This document shows positions 1-10,837 of a stretch of 64,000 nucleotides of DNA, one piece after another (positions within the stretch are counted from its first letter, which is position 1; each line of letters opens with the position of its first letter). The translations under genes were made by a program, and so were the position numbers. The notes beneath the pieces were generated by a model. It saw nothing but the letters and a program-made list of their open reading frames with translations, had not been told where the DNA came from and did no database searches. Origin of the DNA: Euborellia annulipes (Eukaryota > Arthropoda > Insecta > Dermaptera > Anisolabididae); the NCBI GenBank assembly GCA_023213315.1, contig JAKCPI010005636.1, positions 1 to 64,000 of the forward strand, in the 5' to 3' direction.

Positions 1-162
1 TATTCTCTTCTTGTTTGTCAGAATATAAATACAAATCAAATTTTTAAGTATTAATTTTTAAAATTTTACATTAAAAATACAATTTTTTTTCAAAAAAAAA
101 AAAAAGTTTTTTAATCTCGGGTATGGATTACCCCATTTACCCCCCCCCTGTATCTGCCCTTG
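1..162 (-). repeat. RepB hAT-like MITE, fragment cut by window start
   Basis: The right terminus reads TATCTGCCCTTG, matching the RepB terminal repeat CAAGGGCGGATAC seen in reverse. The body (AT-rich, with a C-run next to the terminus) matches the complete RepB copies at 4440 and 24188. It forms the left arm of a long inverted repeat with 842-1093, so it is part of a fold-back structure. The other end lies outside the window. Confidence 0.7.
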
Positions 163-1093
163 TAGTGAGCTGATTTTAAAAAATTTGGACCAACAATGCT
201 TATAAATTAAATAATAAACTTTACTAGGATGGATTTTCTTATAACTAGAGCCCGGATTTTTATGCAGCAAAACCGCTAAATATGCCATATAATATGCAGT
301 AAAAGTATTAAAATATGATAATTCATTCGTTCTTTCTTGAAAATATAGTATACTAGTAAATATACTGTAAATCAAATATTATTAAATTAAATAAGTTAAG
401 ATATAGATAATAAATCAACAAAAACACTATACACATTGTTCGTACAATTTATTGTGAATCAGTCCCCTTGCAATATGACATTCACTGGAGGCATCGGCGT
501 TCATGTTTTCAAGTAACGAATATTTATCAAAAAATATACAATGACGAAATTGATGGAGTAATTTTTTTGCTAATCTCGCGTTGTACTAAATAAGAAGTCA
601 TTTTAAAGTCGAAAACGTAAACATATAGCGAGAGGAATTATAAAAAAAATAAGTTGGGATGAAAAATATGCAAAGAAATGTTTTAATTGACCATCAATTT
701 CATCTTATATGAATATTATCAACCATTAATTGCCCTAAATGATAGACATTGTATAACATACTAGTAAAGTTGATCTGCGTAATATTTCAATGAAAAGTCT
801 TAAATTCAGTCTACTAGTTAGCTAGATGATAACTAATGTTATAAGAAAGAAATCCATCCTAGTAAAGCTTATTATTTAATTTATAAGCATTGTTGGTCCA
901 AATTTTTTAAAATCAGCTCACTGGCTATGCAGATATAGGGGTAAAGGGGGGTAATCCCCCCTCCCTCCCCCGAGATTAAAAAAACTTTTTTTTCGAAAAA
1001 AATTGTATTTTTAATGTAAAATTTTAAAAATTAATACCGGTACTTAAAAATTTGATTTGTATTTTTATATTCTGACAAACAAGAAGAGAATAC
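1..1093. repeat. 1.1-kb fold-back: inverted repeat with ~245-bp arms
   Basis: Positions 1-245 read as the inverted complement of about 842-1093, with a roughly 600-bp unpaired centre. Each arm contains RepB plus about 80 bp of extra sequence (boxes such as CTTTACTAGGATGGA and AATCAGCTCACTGG). The symmetry therefore extends beyond RepB itself, so a larger unit was duplicated in inverse orientation. The central part (246-841) is AT-rich with no ORF or other recognisable feature. Confidence 0.7.
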
Positions 1094-1191
1094 GCCTTTA
1101 AATTACCGAAATTAAGATAAAATTGTGTGCTGTGCGACGAGTCACACTAGATCACCCCCCTCTGAGAAAAACAACTCTGGATCCGCCCTTG
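923..1191 (+). mobile_element. RepB hAT-like MITE
   Basis: The right end reads GGATCCGCCCTTG, a canonical RepB terminus. The left terminus is eroded (CTATGCAGATA). The copy contains the GTGTGCTGTGCGACGAGTCA segment shared with the RepA terminal hairpin. Flanks GCTCACTG and TCTCACTA may be a decayed 8-bp duplication. Confidence 0.65.
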
Positions 1192-1463
1192 TCTCACTAG
1201 TTGCTAAAACTAGGTCAAAAAACTATAAAATAATTCATTAAATACTTAACAAATATATATTAATCAAATTAGTGTTAATTTATCTGATTAAAATGACTTA
1301 ATTTGATTAAATTTTACTCTCAAATTAATTTAATCCATCAGAAATCTGATTTTGTTATTTTTAGTTTAACTAAATTTTACTCAAACTAAATAGAGTATAC
1401 TAGATTCTTGATATGATTTGTTTACTTTAACTAAATTTTTAATCAACATTTAGTTGGTGCCCA

Positions 1464-1818
1464 ACTCTGCCAATCCTAAATTTTCGACCTCGAAGGCCGT
1501 GTGGGGGGGGGGGGAGGGGGACAAAAACCTCAAAAATTTGAGAAATCTTCAGGTTTTTGCTTATATCTCGTAAACTATTTATAATTTGTGAAATATAGCA
1601 CAATACAAAGTTGTAGAGCATTAAATTTGCTAAAATTTGGTACATAAAACGAATTCGTAGACTCAATACTAACCGAAATACGGCCGGTCAATTTGACAAA
1701 ATATAAATAGTTTATGAGACATAAGCAAAAACCTGAAGATTTCTCAAATTTTTGAGGTTTTTGTCCCCCTCCCCCCCCCCACACGTTCCTCGAGGTCGAA
1801 AATTTAGGATTGGCATTC
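1464..1818. repeat. Inverted repeat, ~130-bp arms
   Basis: Arms at about 1464-1600 and 1690-1818 are near-perfect inverted complements. They begin with boxes such as CCAATCCTAAATTTTCGACC and contain a G/C homopolymer. The central 90 bp is AT-rich. Open frames inside the arms are mirror images of each other and are not genes. It is likely a fold-back MITE; no clear target duplication was found. Confidence 0.65.
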
Positions 1819-2253
1819 TAGAGTATGGGGTAGTAAAAATTTCATTCCCTTCGGGATATGTTCCCGGCAAATTGTTATATCGAATGGTCTATATTGTGAT
1901 TTTAGACTTATTTTTCAGAAAGAGCAATATATCAAAACCGAAATGTTAATTTGTAAATATCTCTAAATCTATAAGTTTTAATGAAAAAATGGTTATTATA
2001 AAACCTCAAGAGAATTAAATTTGCTATGAAATGAGCCACGATTCATTTTTCTACGATACTTTGTTTTCGTTTTATGAAGTAAAAACTGCGAATTTTTAGA
2101 TAAAATCGCACTTTTTCAAAATTTTAACCCCGATGAGACACGGGTTAACGTTACCCAATTTAGCTAAACCTTTGCCATTATCATTTTCTAGCCAAAAGAC
2201 AACTTTTAGGATGTTCGGCCGAAAGAAATTAAAAAATTTTGTTTTTTGCGGCC

Positions 2254-2354
2254 ACCCTATTGTATATCCATCAAAATTTTGACATCGAATTTTTGACATG
2301 AATCCAATACTTTCTCTCTATATATATTAACATATATAGAGGTAAGAGAAAGTA
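2254..2354 (-). repeat. RepA fragment
   Basis: Only the 5' end of RepA is present, in reverse: the segment with TTTTTGACATGAATCCAATA, then the AT hairpin loop and GGTAAGAGAAAGT. The sequence from 1820 to 2253 is AT-rich with no recognised feature. Confidence 0.7.
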
Positions 2355-2589
2355 AATATTGTTCATACATCTATAGAGAATATATTATCCTGAGCATGTG
2401 CTTGATATGTGTTCGTAATTAATTTGATAATTATAAATTTGTCCTATCCTTATAATTTCCTTTTTATATTTTTAATAGTTATATTAATACAATTCGCTTA
2501 ATTTTGATATACAGTATATAGCTTACGAATAATATTATTTAAATATTAATAATATAAAATTGCCTTAGATCTTCCTGTCCCTGCCTGCC

Positions 2590-2725
2590 TCCTGTGCCTG
2601 TACTCACTCGCCTGGCCATGTCTCACTCCTTGATGAAAGCAACCCCAGCTTAGTAATGAGAGAGCATCTGAAAGGCACGCGTCTCTCCCTCGAAAAGCTT
2701 ATTCTCCTGAAATATAATTCCAGAG
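2590..2725 (+). promoter_or_regulatory. Candidate promoter / 5' exon module 1
   Basis: This is a locally GC-richer, C/T-rich patch in AT-rich DNA. It holds the box TTAGTAATGA (2650-2659), close to the TCAGTAGTGA initiator-like box at 12580 and 23778. A splice-donor-like AG|GTAAATTT follows 76 bp downstream (exon end at 2725). No convincing ORF is present, so it would be a non-coding first exon. The call is inference from resemblance to the other three modules. Confidence 0.3.
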
Positions 2726-3019
2726 GTAAATTTCATCTCACTAATTACTTTAATCTCATTTTAATTATTTACAATATAATTTACGCCTCAATATGCTTCT
2801 TTACCAAGAATTAAGCAATTAGGCTAATAGCTGAGAGCAAATCCAAGTTCTTAGTTTAATTTTTAAATTAATTATTATTATTTAAAAAGCTTTAAGTATT
2901 ATCAAAAAATAGGCAGCCAAGTTGTAAAACTTTTGGCTTCTTTCTCTCTGTTTAACCAAATATTTTTCTCTACAATAATTAAGGAAAATTTCAATAAGAT
3001 TTGTCTGTCGCAAGTATTT

Positions 3020-3652
3020 TTAGAAGTACCGAGTATCATGTATATTTTTTCACTCTCGATTTTTCACAAGTACTTTAAATATACACGGTTCTAAGGTAAA
3101 GAATCAGAATACTTAGTATTAGTAAAATGTGAAAAGAGAGGACGTCAGCCATTGGTTCTATTGTCTGACATCCTCTCTTTTCGTATTTTTCTGATCTAAG
3201 GAAAGCAACCTGTCCCTTCTTTAACATGAACTTCAAGTATTTTTCAAGTACTGATTAGTAGGAAATTTTTTTTTTGACAACCAGTTCTTCAAAAAAAATT
3301 TCAATACTTTTTTTAAGAACTGGTTGTCAAAAAAATTTTCATTAGTACTGAAAATTGAGTTGAAAAAATTAATATTTTTTTGAGAACTGGTCAAAAAAAA
3401 AATTCCTACTAATCAGTACTTGAAAAATACTTGAAGTTCATGTTAAAGAAGGGACAGGTTGCTTTCCTTAGATCAGAAAAATGTGAAAGGAGAGGATGTC
3501 AGCCAATAGAACCAATGGCTGACGTCCTCTCCTTTCACATTTTACTAATACTAAGTATTCTGATTCTTTACCGTAGAACCGTGTATATTTAAAGTACTTG
3601 TGAAAAATCGAGAGTGAAAAAATATACACGATACTTGGGCTCGGTACTTCTA
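3020..3652. repeat. 630-bp palindrome with nested hairpins (fold-back element)
   Basis: Arms of about 240-260 bp (3020-3270 and 3390-3652) are near-perfect inverted complements. Inside each arm is a second ~55-bp palindrome (around 3128-3184 and 3482-3540) built on GAGAGGATGTCAGCC and its complement. The centre holds short inverted pieces of AAGAACTGGTTGTCAA. A single strand could fold into a hairpin with side hairpins. There is no coding potential. It is probably a fold-back or MITE-type element. Confidence 0.75.
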
Positions 3653-4077
3653 AAAAAAAATTTCAATACTTTTCTAATTAAAATACTTTGAGAACCCAAG
3701 TATTTTTTTTTTTCAAATACTTTTAGTATTCAAAATTTAGGCTTCAGAGAACATTAACTAAAAAATAAAACTTTTATCTTTAAGTTTAAAACAATTATTA
3801 TTAGGCCCATTTCTTGCTCGTTCTCATCCTATACATAAAAGATAGCTACTTAAGCCGTATTTTATCATTTGTTAGTATTACTAGTATCTCTCCTACTGGC
3901 ATTAGATAAAGGGCAGCCCGCGAATGGTTGTCACACGGTTTAATTGTCACTAGCTCTATTGTTAAGCCGTTATCAATGCTAGCATTGCGCGATAGACATA
4001 TCAAAAGAAGCGTCTTTTTGTTATTCTTTTCTTTAATTCTCGTTGGTAGTTTCATTGTTCTAATTTGACTGGTGTTG

Positions 4078-4317
4078 GATTTTGGATTTAATGAGCCACC
4101 CGGGCAGTTCCTGGATTATCCTACCCATTCGGAGTAATCCTCATTTTTGAGGCACATAAGCCACCTCAAATTGGCCCTTTGTGACTCTGGGGTGAGATTT
4201 TCTCCCACTTTTCTAACCTAAGAGGAGACTGTTTAAATTATTTTCGACAAGCTAGATTCGAACCCGAGTCGTACTTCAGATCTGTAATCCACAGCTTAGC
4301 CACTTAACTCCTTATTT
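4078..4317 (-). mobile_element. SINE-C, tRNA-derived
   Basis: On the minus strand a pol III B box GGTTCGAATC follows an A-box-like GTGGCTAAGCTGTGG, as in a tRNA head. A ~170-bp unrelated body follows. The same head type recurs at 40285 (plus), 33002 (minus) and 44545 (minus). The frame at 3846-4055 beside it is not supported as a gene. Confidence 0.65.
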
Positions 4318-4439
4318 GATTGGTGTAGTTTTTCTTCAACAATTTTCAATAGCGTGTATGAATCCTCTTTAAATACTTAAATTTTATATTAATTTTGAAT
4401 ATTTCGGAAAAAATCGAAAATATTTAGTTGACTCTGAAG

Positions 4440-4684
4440 CAAGGGCGGATCCAGAGGTGTTTCTCGGGAGGGTAATCTGGTGTGACTCGTCGCACAGCAC
4501 ACTATTTTTTCTTAATTTCGGTAATTTAAAGGCGCATTCTGTACTTGTTGGCCAGAATATAAATACAAATCAAATTTTTAAGTATTAATTTTTAAAATTT
4601 TACATTAAAAATAAATTTTTTTTTTCGAAAAATAAAGTATTTTTTTCAAATCTCGGGAGTAATTACCCCTTGTATCCGCCCTTG
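4440..4684 (+). mobile_element. RepB: complete 245-bp hAT-like MITE
   Basis: Terminal inverted repeats CAAGGGCGGAT and ATCCGCCCTTG are flanked on both sides by the 8-bp duplication CTCTGAAG (4432-4439 and 4685-4692). An 8-bp duplication with a YARNG-type terminus is characteristic of hAT transposons. The interior starts with a ~60-bp stretch nearly identical to one arm of the RepA 3' hairpin, then an AT-rich body. No transposase is encoded, so it must be mobilised in trans. Confidence 0.85.
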
Positions 4685-4699
4685 CTCTGAAGATAATCC

Positions 4700-5560
4700 A
4701 TATTAAGACCAAAACTTCAGTATTGAAAGCAACGAATAAATCAGAAATTTTATCTTCATACTTTTATTAATTAATTAATGAATTCTCGAATAATTCTCGA
4801 GTGTATTAAATAGGTTTTTTTTTGATCTCTTATTATAATTACATGAAACCCCCACTTAACGCGACTTCGATTAGCAATTAGTGTTATTCAAATAAATAAT
4901 ACCCTTACCTGGTTAACACGCGATTTGAAATAACAAAAAAAATTATTTATATTTTTTTAAATTATATTTTTAATAATTTTTCAAGCCTATTCCTAATGGT
5001 TATTCAATTCACATATCGCTGGCAATTATCGTATTTTTCCTCCCTTTCAATTTTTGTTTTCCTCAACAACGTCGATTATTAATTATTTCATTTTTCCTTA
5101 TCGTTTATATACCCAAAAATTTTAACCTTGACCCGAGCAGCTGAGTTGTTTTTTAAATTACGATCTCTCCACTCTTTGTAAAAGACCTTGGATAAAGAAA
5201 AGTGAGACTCTTTTGAGCGAAGGAGTGAGAAACTCAACACAAGCTGTGATTGTAAGATCAGGTTGCTTTCCAGCTAAAAATGTGTAAAAAGAAACGTTTC
5301 GATTTAATCTTGTTGAGAAATGGATTTTATCCAAAGGCTTATATTTCTTCTATTATCAAGTCTTTAAACATTTACTTTCTACAAGCGGATTTAAGAAAAA
5401 AAAGAATGGGGAAGATGAGTTCTCTTGTTTTCTTTTGGAACAATTATCTTCCGGCACATATGGAAGCTGCTTTCAAAATGACGGGATCTTTAACTCCAAC
5501 GAAGTCTGTTTTTATTTGCTATTTGACTCTCTTGGATCCAATGTGTCTCAGATCTCGTAA
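4700..5560. other. AT-rich DNA, no supported feature
   Basis: I see no repeat with clear ends, no RNA gene and no convincing exon. The open frame from 5280 runs directly into the start of RepA at 5564 and lacks recognisable domains. Confidence 0.5.
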
Positions 5561-5563
5561 ACA

Positions 5564-6236
5564 TACTTTCTCTTACCTATGTATATATGTAATATATTAA
5601 TATATATAGAGAGAAAGTTTTGGATTCATGTCAAAAATTAGATGTCGAGATTTTGATGAATATACACGTTTTGAGGTTCCAAGAATCCAAAAAAGTGCTT
5701 TTCGCGACATGATTTGTCTATGTGTGTGTGTGTGACTGTGAACAGAATATCTCAAGAACGAAAAGAGCTATGAGGTTTAAATTTTATATTTAAGTTAGGC
5801 ACCCCTCTGGGAGGTGACACGAAGCTGTTAAACAAAATCGGCCAAAGAGTACTAGTACTTTACTGATGTACTTTTTCAGTTTTTTTTCGATTTTCTCAAA
5901 ATTCGCTCCAACGATTTTGATTAAAATTCAAAAATCAATTATTTTTTAGGTGCTCTTTAAAATGTATATTCTCATTTTGCCCCGAAAATTGTTTAAAGTA
6001 CACTTTACTCTTGTATGTAATTTATAGGAAGATAGGAGAAATGGTTGCCATGGTAACAAAATATAAATATTTTTCCATTCTTATAAATTTTACATCTTGA
6101 AATTCGAATGTATCTGTCGGAAACTAAATATATGTCGACACAAAAAATCTGGTGTGACAAGCACTGAACACAACTTTCTCTTACAAAAGGTAAAAGAAAG
6201 TTGTGTGCTGTGGGACCAGTCACACCAGATTTTTTT
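5564..6236 (+). mobile_element. RepA, near-complete reference copy
   Basis: Abundant ~640-700-bp non-coding family. Order: a 5' hairpin (TACTTTCTCTTACC, AT loop, GAGAGAAAGT), then a box TTCATGTCAAAAATT, a short CA/GT simple tract, CAAGAACGAAAAGAGCTA, AAATCGGCCAAAGAGTACTA, GGTTGCCATGGTAACAAA and TGTCGACACAAAAAATCTGG. It ends in a ~90-bp hairpin whose arms are CTGGTGTGAC and GTCACACCAG with an inner ACTTTCTCTTAC/GTAAAAGAAAGT stem. It encodes no protein. The superfamily is unassigned; neither simple TIRs nor a consistent target duplication is obvious. Confidence 0.8.
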
Positions 6237-7243
6237 AATTGATTCCAGTGACAATAATTAAAATATCAGGCAGATGAAAAAATTAGTTTGAGGCATTTCT
6301 AAAAACTTGATTTTACTTTTAAAAAATTTTCCCCCCCCCCCCGGGGAAAAAAAATTTTTTAAAATTTTTAATCAAATTTATTCTTCTGAGACAACGCGGG
6401 TCCTTTAGGACCCAACTTTAAAAACAAATATCACAAAAAAATTGCATTGTTACAGTCCCGATAATGATCGTTTAAATAACTGAAACTGAAGAATAATTGA
6501 AATTTAAAATCTTGATAAAAAAGAATATGTTACATTATCCTTTATCCTTCTCTTTCATTTACCTCAAAATTAACTCCAATTCCTGTAAATTTCTAATCAG
6601 TTTCTTCTTAAAAGGCACTTATACTAAGTAATTTAATGGAAATTTTTTTTTTCTTCTCATCTAACAAAGAAGAAATGTAAACAAAATGGAATGTAAGAAT
6701 TTCTTTGTGCCTCAGTGCAAGGACCTTAGTTTATGAAAGGATTAGGTTAATGGAAATGTGACTAGGTGTTGAATCAAGGGAAGCTCCAAGATTGAATAAA
6801 AAAAAATTCAAGTGCTTGAAAAAAGAAAATGCAATTTTACTAGAGTGAGGTCAGTGTGTAGATTGATTGTATTGTCGAAAAGAGAGAGCACCTTGGGTAA
6901 TAAAAAAAAAAAAAATATATATATAAGAATGGAAATCCATTAGAGTGATTTTTAAAGTAAGTGGCAGGACAACGTTTGCTCTTCTTTAAACTCTAACGGC
7001 ATTTACCTCGAAGGGTGTAAGGGAATCACACCCAAGTTTACGAGCAGAACCCTTTAATGTATTTAGACAGCCCATAAAATAAGTTTTCGTGAGGTGTCAG
7101 GCAAGTTAACATATCCTACCAATCCTCCTTCCTCTATATAGGAAATAAAATGTTAGATTTGGGTCAATTGACTAATTCATTTGAAATTGTTCTACCAGAA
7201 AGTATCACATAAAAAATATGAAAAGGTAGAAAAAGTATTTTTA
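6237..7243. other. AT-rich DNA, no supported feature
   Basis: It contains homopolymer runs (a C-run near 6331-6344, A-runs at 6900) but no gene, tRNA or element with identifiable ends. Confidence 0.5.
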
Positions 7244-7855
7244 TTTAAAAAAATATGGTGTGACTGGTCGCACACCACAACTTTCGATTACCGAAGGTTT
7301 TTTTTTTTGTGTCGAGATATATTTATTTTCAGACAGTACGATACATTTGAATTTCAAGGTGTAAAATTTATAAGTATGGGAAAATATTTATATTTTGTTA
7401 CCATAGCAACCATTTCTTCTATCTTTCCTATGAAGTTCAAGAATCTCCAGAAGATTTCAATAGCAAAATGAGAATATACATTTTAAAGAGCATCTAAAAA
7501 ATAATTGATTTTTGAATTTTAATCAAAATCGTTGGAGCGAATTTTGAGAAAATCGGAAAAAAACTGAAAAAGTGCATCAGTAAAGTACTAGTACTCTTTG
7601 GCCGATTTTGTTCAAAAAGCTCACGTCCCAGCGGGGTGCCTAACTTAAATATAAAATTTCAACCTCCTATCTCTTTTCTTTCTTGAGATATCTTGTTCAG
7701 ACAGACATCCCATGTCGCGAAAACCACTTTTTTGGATTCAGGGATCTTAAAATGTGTATATCCATCAAAATCTCGACATCGAATTTTTGACATGAATCCA
7801 ATACTTTCTCTCTGTATATATATTTCATATATGTATGCATAGGTAAGAGAAAGTA
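7244..7855 (-). mobile_element. RepA copy
   Basis: Reverse orientation, running from GGTGTGACTGGTCGCACA to GGTAAGAGAAAGTA. One arm of the 3' hairpin is lost and replaced by a T-run. The remaining body is collinear with the copy at 5564. The open frame inside it is repeat-derived. Confidence 0.8.
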
Positions 7856-8386
7856 AAAATGTGCATTATGGAAAAAACAATATAATTTAAATAAATTGTA
7901 TGGCTAAATACAGGAAGTAAACTTCTCACCCTTAAATCATGAAGTAAGAAAAAAACATTAGCAGTGCCAAGATAGACAGTTTAAATGAAAACCTTCCTGT
8001 ATGGTTGCCTATCTACCGGGCGGCGCTTAAATAATTCTCTTTCATTTATTTTATTAGCAAATAGTTTTATTTTCCTTGCAGCCAATTTTTATTAATAAAT
8101 ACAAAAGTATTTCATTAATACACTTGGGCATAATTTCTAAATACATTTTACCCGGGTTCAGGGATTAAAAGATAAAGATTGAGAATTGCTCCCAAAATAG
8201 AAAAAAAAAAAAAAATGCTTCCAATTGATATTATTATCATTTTAATGACAACTTAGTAAAATAAAATTTGTATTTTTTTAATATATCTCTCGCCTCTTTT
8301 GGTTCAAGTATAAATTTTTATTTTAATTTTATTGGACTAGGGTCTTGAATACTACTTTTTCATTTTACCTGTTCGTCAGGGCCAGA

Positions 8387-8446
8387 TTGAAATAAATAGG
8401 GACAGAGTCTAAAGGGCCTCAGATGGCGAAAAAGACCATAAATAAA
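8387..8446 (+). repeat. SINE-B 3' domain fragment
   Basis: It matches the tail of the full SINE-B at 27942 over about 60 bp (TTGAAATAAATAGGGACAG, then GATGGCGAAAAAGACC). The tRNA-like head is absent. It abuts the RepA copy that starts at 8449. Confidence 0.6.
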
Positions 8447-8448
8447 TT

Positions 8449-9150
8449 TAAAAAAATCTGGTGTGACTGTCACACAGCACACAACTTTCTCTTACCTTCA
8501 GTAATTGAAAGTTGTATACTGTGCTTATCACACCAGATTTTTTTGTGTCGACGTGTATTTAGTTTCCGACAGTACGGTACATTCGATTTTCAAGATGTAA
8601 AATTTAAATGTGAAAATATTTATATTTTGTTACCATGACAACCATTTCTCCTACCTTTTTTATGGAATACTGTACAAAGTAAAGTGGTCTTCAGAAGATT
8701 TCAATGGCAAATTGAGAATATACATTTTAAAGAGAATCTAAAAAATAATTGATTTTTGAATTTAAAAAAAAAATCGTTAAAGCGAATTTTGAGAAAATCG
8801 AAAAACAAAACTGAAAAAGTGCATCAGTAAAGTACTAGTACTTTTTGGCCGATTTTGTTCCAAAGCTTAGTGTCACGTCTCAGGGGGGTGCCTAACTTAA
8901 ATATAAAATTTCAACCTCCTAGCTCTTTTCGTTCTTGAGATATTTTGTTCACAGCCCACACAGACACACAGACCATGTCGCGAAAACCACTTTTTTGGAT
9001 TCAGAGGACCCCAAAACTTGTATATCCATCAAATTCTCGACATCGAATTTTTGACATGAATCCAATACTTTCTCTCTCTCTCTCTCTATATATATAATAT
9101 TTCTTCTCTCTCTATATATTAACATATATATAGAGGTAAGAGAAGCAAAG
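8449..9150 (-). mobile_element. RepA copy with complete 3' hairpin
   Basis: It runs from AAATCTGGTGTGAC through both hairpin arms to the AT/TC-rich 5' hairpin ending GAGGTAAGAGAAG. The (TC)n and TA expansions near 9070-9130 enlarge the 5' hairpin loop. Confidence 0.8.
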
Positions 9151-9229
9151 AAAATGTGGAAAAGTCTCAAAAAGTCGAAAGACTTTTTCCCGCGCCCTAC
9201 TCATGATCTAGTAATTTCAAGTAGAGTAA

Positions 9230-9470
9230 TTATATTGCACTTGATGCCTGCACATTCGCATCCTTAGCTGAATCTCCAAGGGTTGTTTGATGGGTGGCAA
9301 ATGCTAGTGAGAGCGAGAGCGAGAGAGAGAGAGTAGTTTGGGTGGTGGGGGTATTGGAGGAGAGTGTTCGCTCGCTCTGCGTATTGATCTCCTCGTAACC
9401 CCTTCAGTCCCCCCATCCACCCTCTCTTTCACTCTCGCTACGCCCAATGCAGCCAACCAATAAGTTCTTT
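9230..9470. promoter_or_regulatory. GC-richer patch with GAGA tract and CCAAT-like box
   Basis: This unique-looking, locally GC-rich stretch contains a (GA)n run (about 9308-9333), G-rich and C-rich blocks, and CCAACCAAT near 9454. GAGA tracts are bound by GAF-type factors at arthropod promoters. No exon can be defined on either strand, so it is only a candidate regulatory region. Confidence 0.3.
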
Positions 9471-9892
9471 GCTCTTTGATGGCTCATTTCCCTCTTATTT
9501 ATTCATTCCATCATCTATCATCTCTCATCAAATATTATTATTATTCATGCTTTCAAATGATATGACAATAAAATTTTTTTTTTTTAAGATATGGTGGATG
9601 TTTAAATTAAAAAAAAAAATTCTCAATTTAAATATTAAATTACGTGCTTCTTGATAATTATTATCAACAATAACGATAACGAGGCGTGGGAATTTGATGT
9701 TCGTATGTGATAGACATGAAGAAATTCTTTCTCAGTAGAAGTATTTATTATTATAAATACATGAATGATTTAAATAGACGATAAAAAGGGAATTTGAAAC
9801 ATTGATAATGACAGACACCACAAAACCAACGCTTTTTGATACTAACTGAGAGTTGATATTGCTACAAAAAACTTCATTTTGCAACAATAGTT

Positions 9893-9990
9893 GCGGTTAA
9901 GCAATGCTAAACTAGGAATTGGTGATCCCGAGCAATCAGCGTGTGGAACGTTCCCCGCTAGCCTTCGATATCACTGTATTTAAATCATAT
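9893..9990 (+). repeat. Possible 5S-rRNA-like SINE fragment
   Basis: GGTTAAGCAATGCTAAACTA resembles the 5S internal promoter region (TTAAGCAAC...). It is followed by TGTGGAACGTTCCCC and a CCTTCGAT box that also occurs near 19180 and 33490. The match is partial, so the class is tentative. Confidence 0.3.
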
Positions 9991-10296
9991 AAATAAATAA
10001 ATTAATAACCCCTAAATTGTAGTCAAAAAGGGTTTTTAAAAAAAAGATGACACTTCTCTTCATTCTTTGCTGTCATCTAAATAATTTTACTTTCTCTGAC
10101 CTCTATATATATATCTGTCCGAAAATAATCTAAAAAATTAGGTTTTTTTATTAATATTTATTCAGAGTAGAAAAATAAAAATAGATCAAGTCTTCTTTAT
10201 TTTGTTTGTTTTTAATGTCCATGTTACTAACATTGATCCTTAGTCTCGAATAACACTGTTAAATTTAAAATGGGACTCTTATTTCCGGACGGAGGG

Positions 10297-10434
10297 AGTA
10301 TATAATATGAAGAAAGAAAGTTTTGCGATCTTAAAACAATTAAATGTCTAGATTTTGATGGAAATATACGTTTTGAGAGTCACTTATATCTCAAGAACGA
10401 AAAGAGTTAAGAGGTTGAAATTTGTTTATTGTCA
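10297..10434 (+). repeat. RepA fragment
   Basis: Only the first ~140 bp survives: GAAAGTTTTGCGATC, GTCTAGATTTTGATGGAAAT and CAAGAACGAAAAGAGTTA boxes in RepA order. Confidence 0.65.
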
Positions 10435-10454
10435 TTTAGTAGTTCACTCTAAGG

Positions 10455-10829
10455 CAGCGTTTTCCAAACTGTGAGGAGCGTCTCCCTAGGGAGGCCCCGG
10501 GGAATTCAAAGGGGAGGCGCGAATATTAGCCAAAGCGAGCAATTTTCCAAATGATATAAATTTAATGTGTGAATTTTGAATGAAAATTAAAATTTCATTT
10601 ATTCTCGCCTCCGCCTCTGAAGATGGCCGAAAAGTCCCAATAAAAGAAATAATTTTGGCTACAATATGACTTGGAATTTTTTTTTTGACTCCGCCTTAAT
10701 ATAAATTTATATTTTTTAGCATTAAAAATCTTTGTTTTTGTATTATTTTACAAAATGGGGGAGGGGGAGGCGTCATATGATTAAATATTTTTAAGGGAGT
10801 CGTTGAAACATAGAGTTTGGAAACCACTG
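10455..10829 (+). mobile_element. 375-bp hAT-like MITE
   Basis: The element starts CAGCGTTTTCCAAACT and ends AGTTTGGAAACCACTG. It is flanked by the 8-bp duplication CTCTAAGG (10447-10454 and 10830-10837). Terminal sequence and duplication length fit hAT. The interior holds two G-rich GGAGGCG boxes in opposite halves and no ORF. The element at 35400 has related ends. Confidence 0.85.
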
Positions 10830-10837
10830 CTCTAAGG

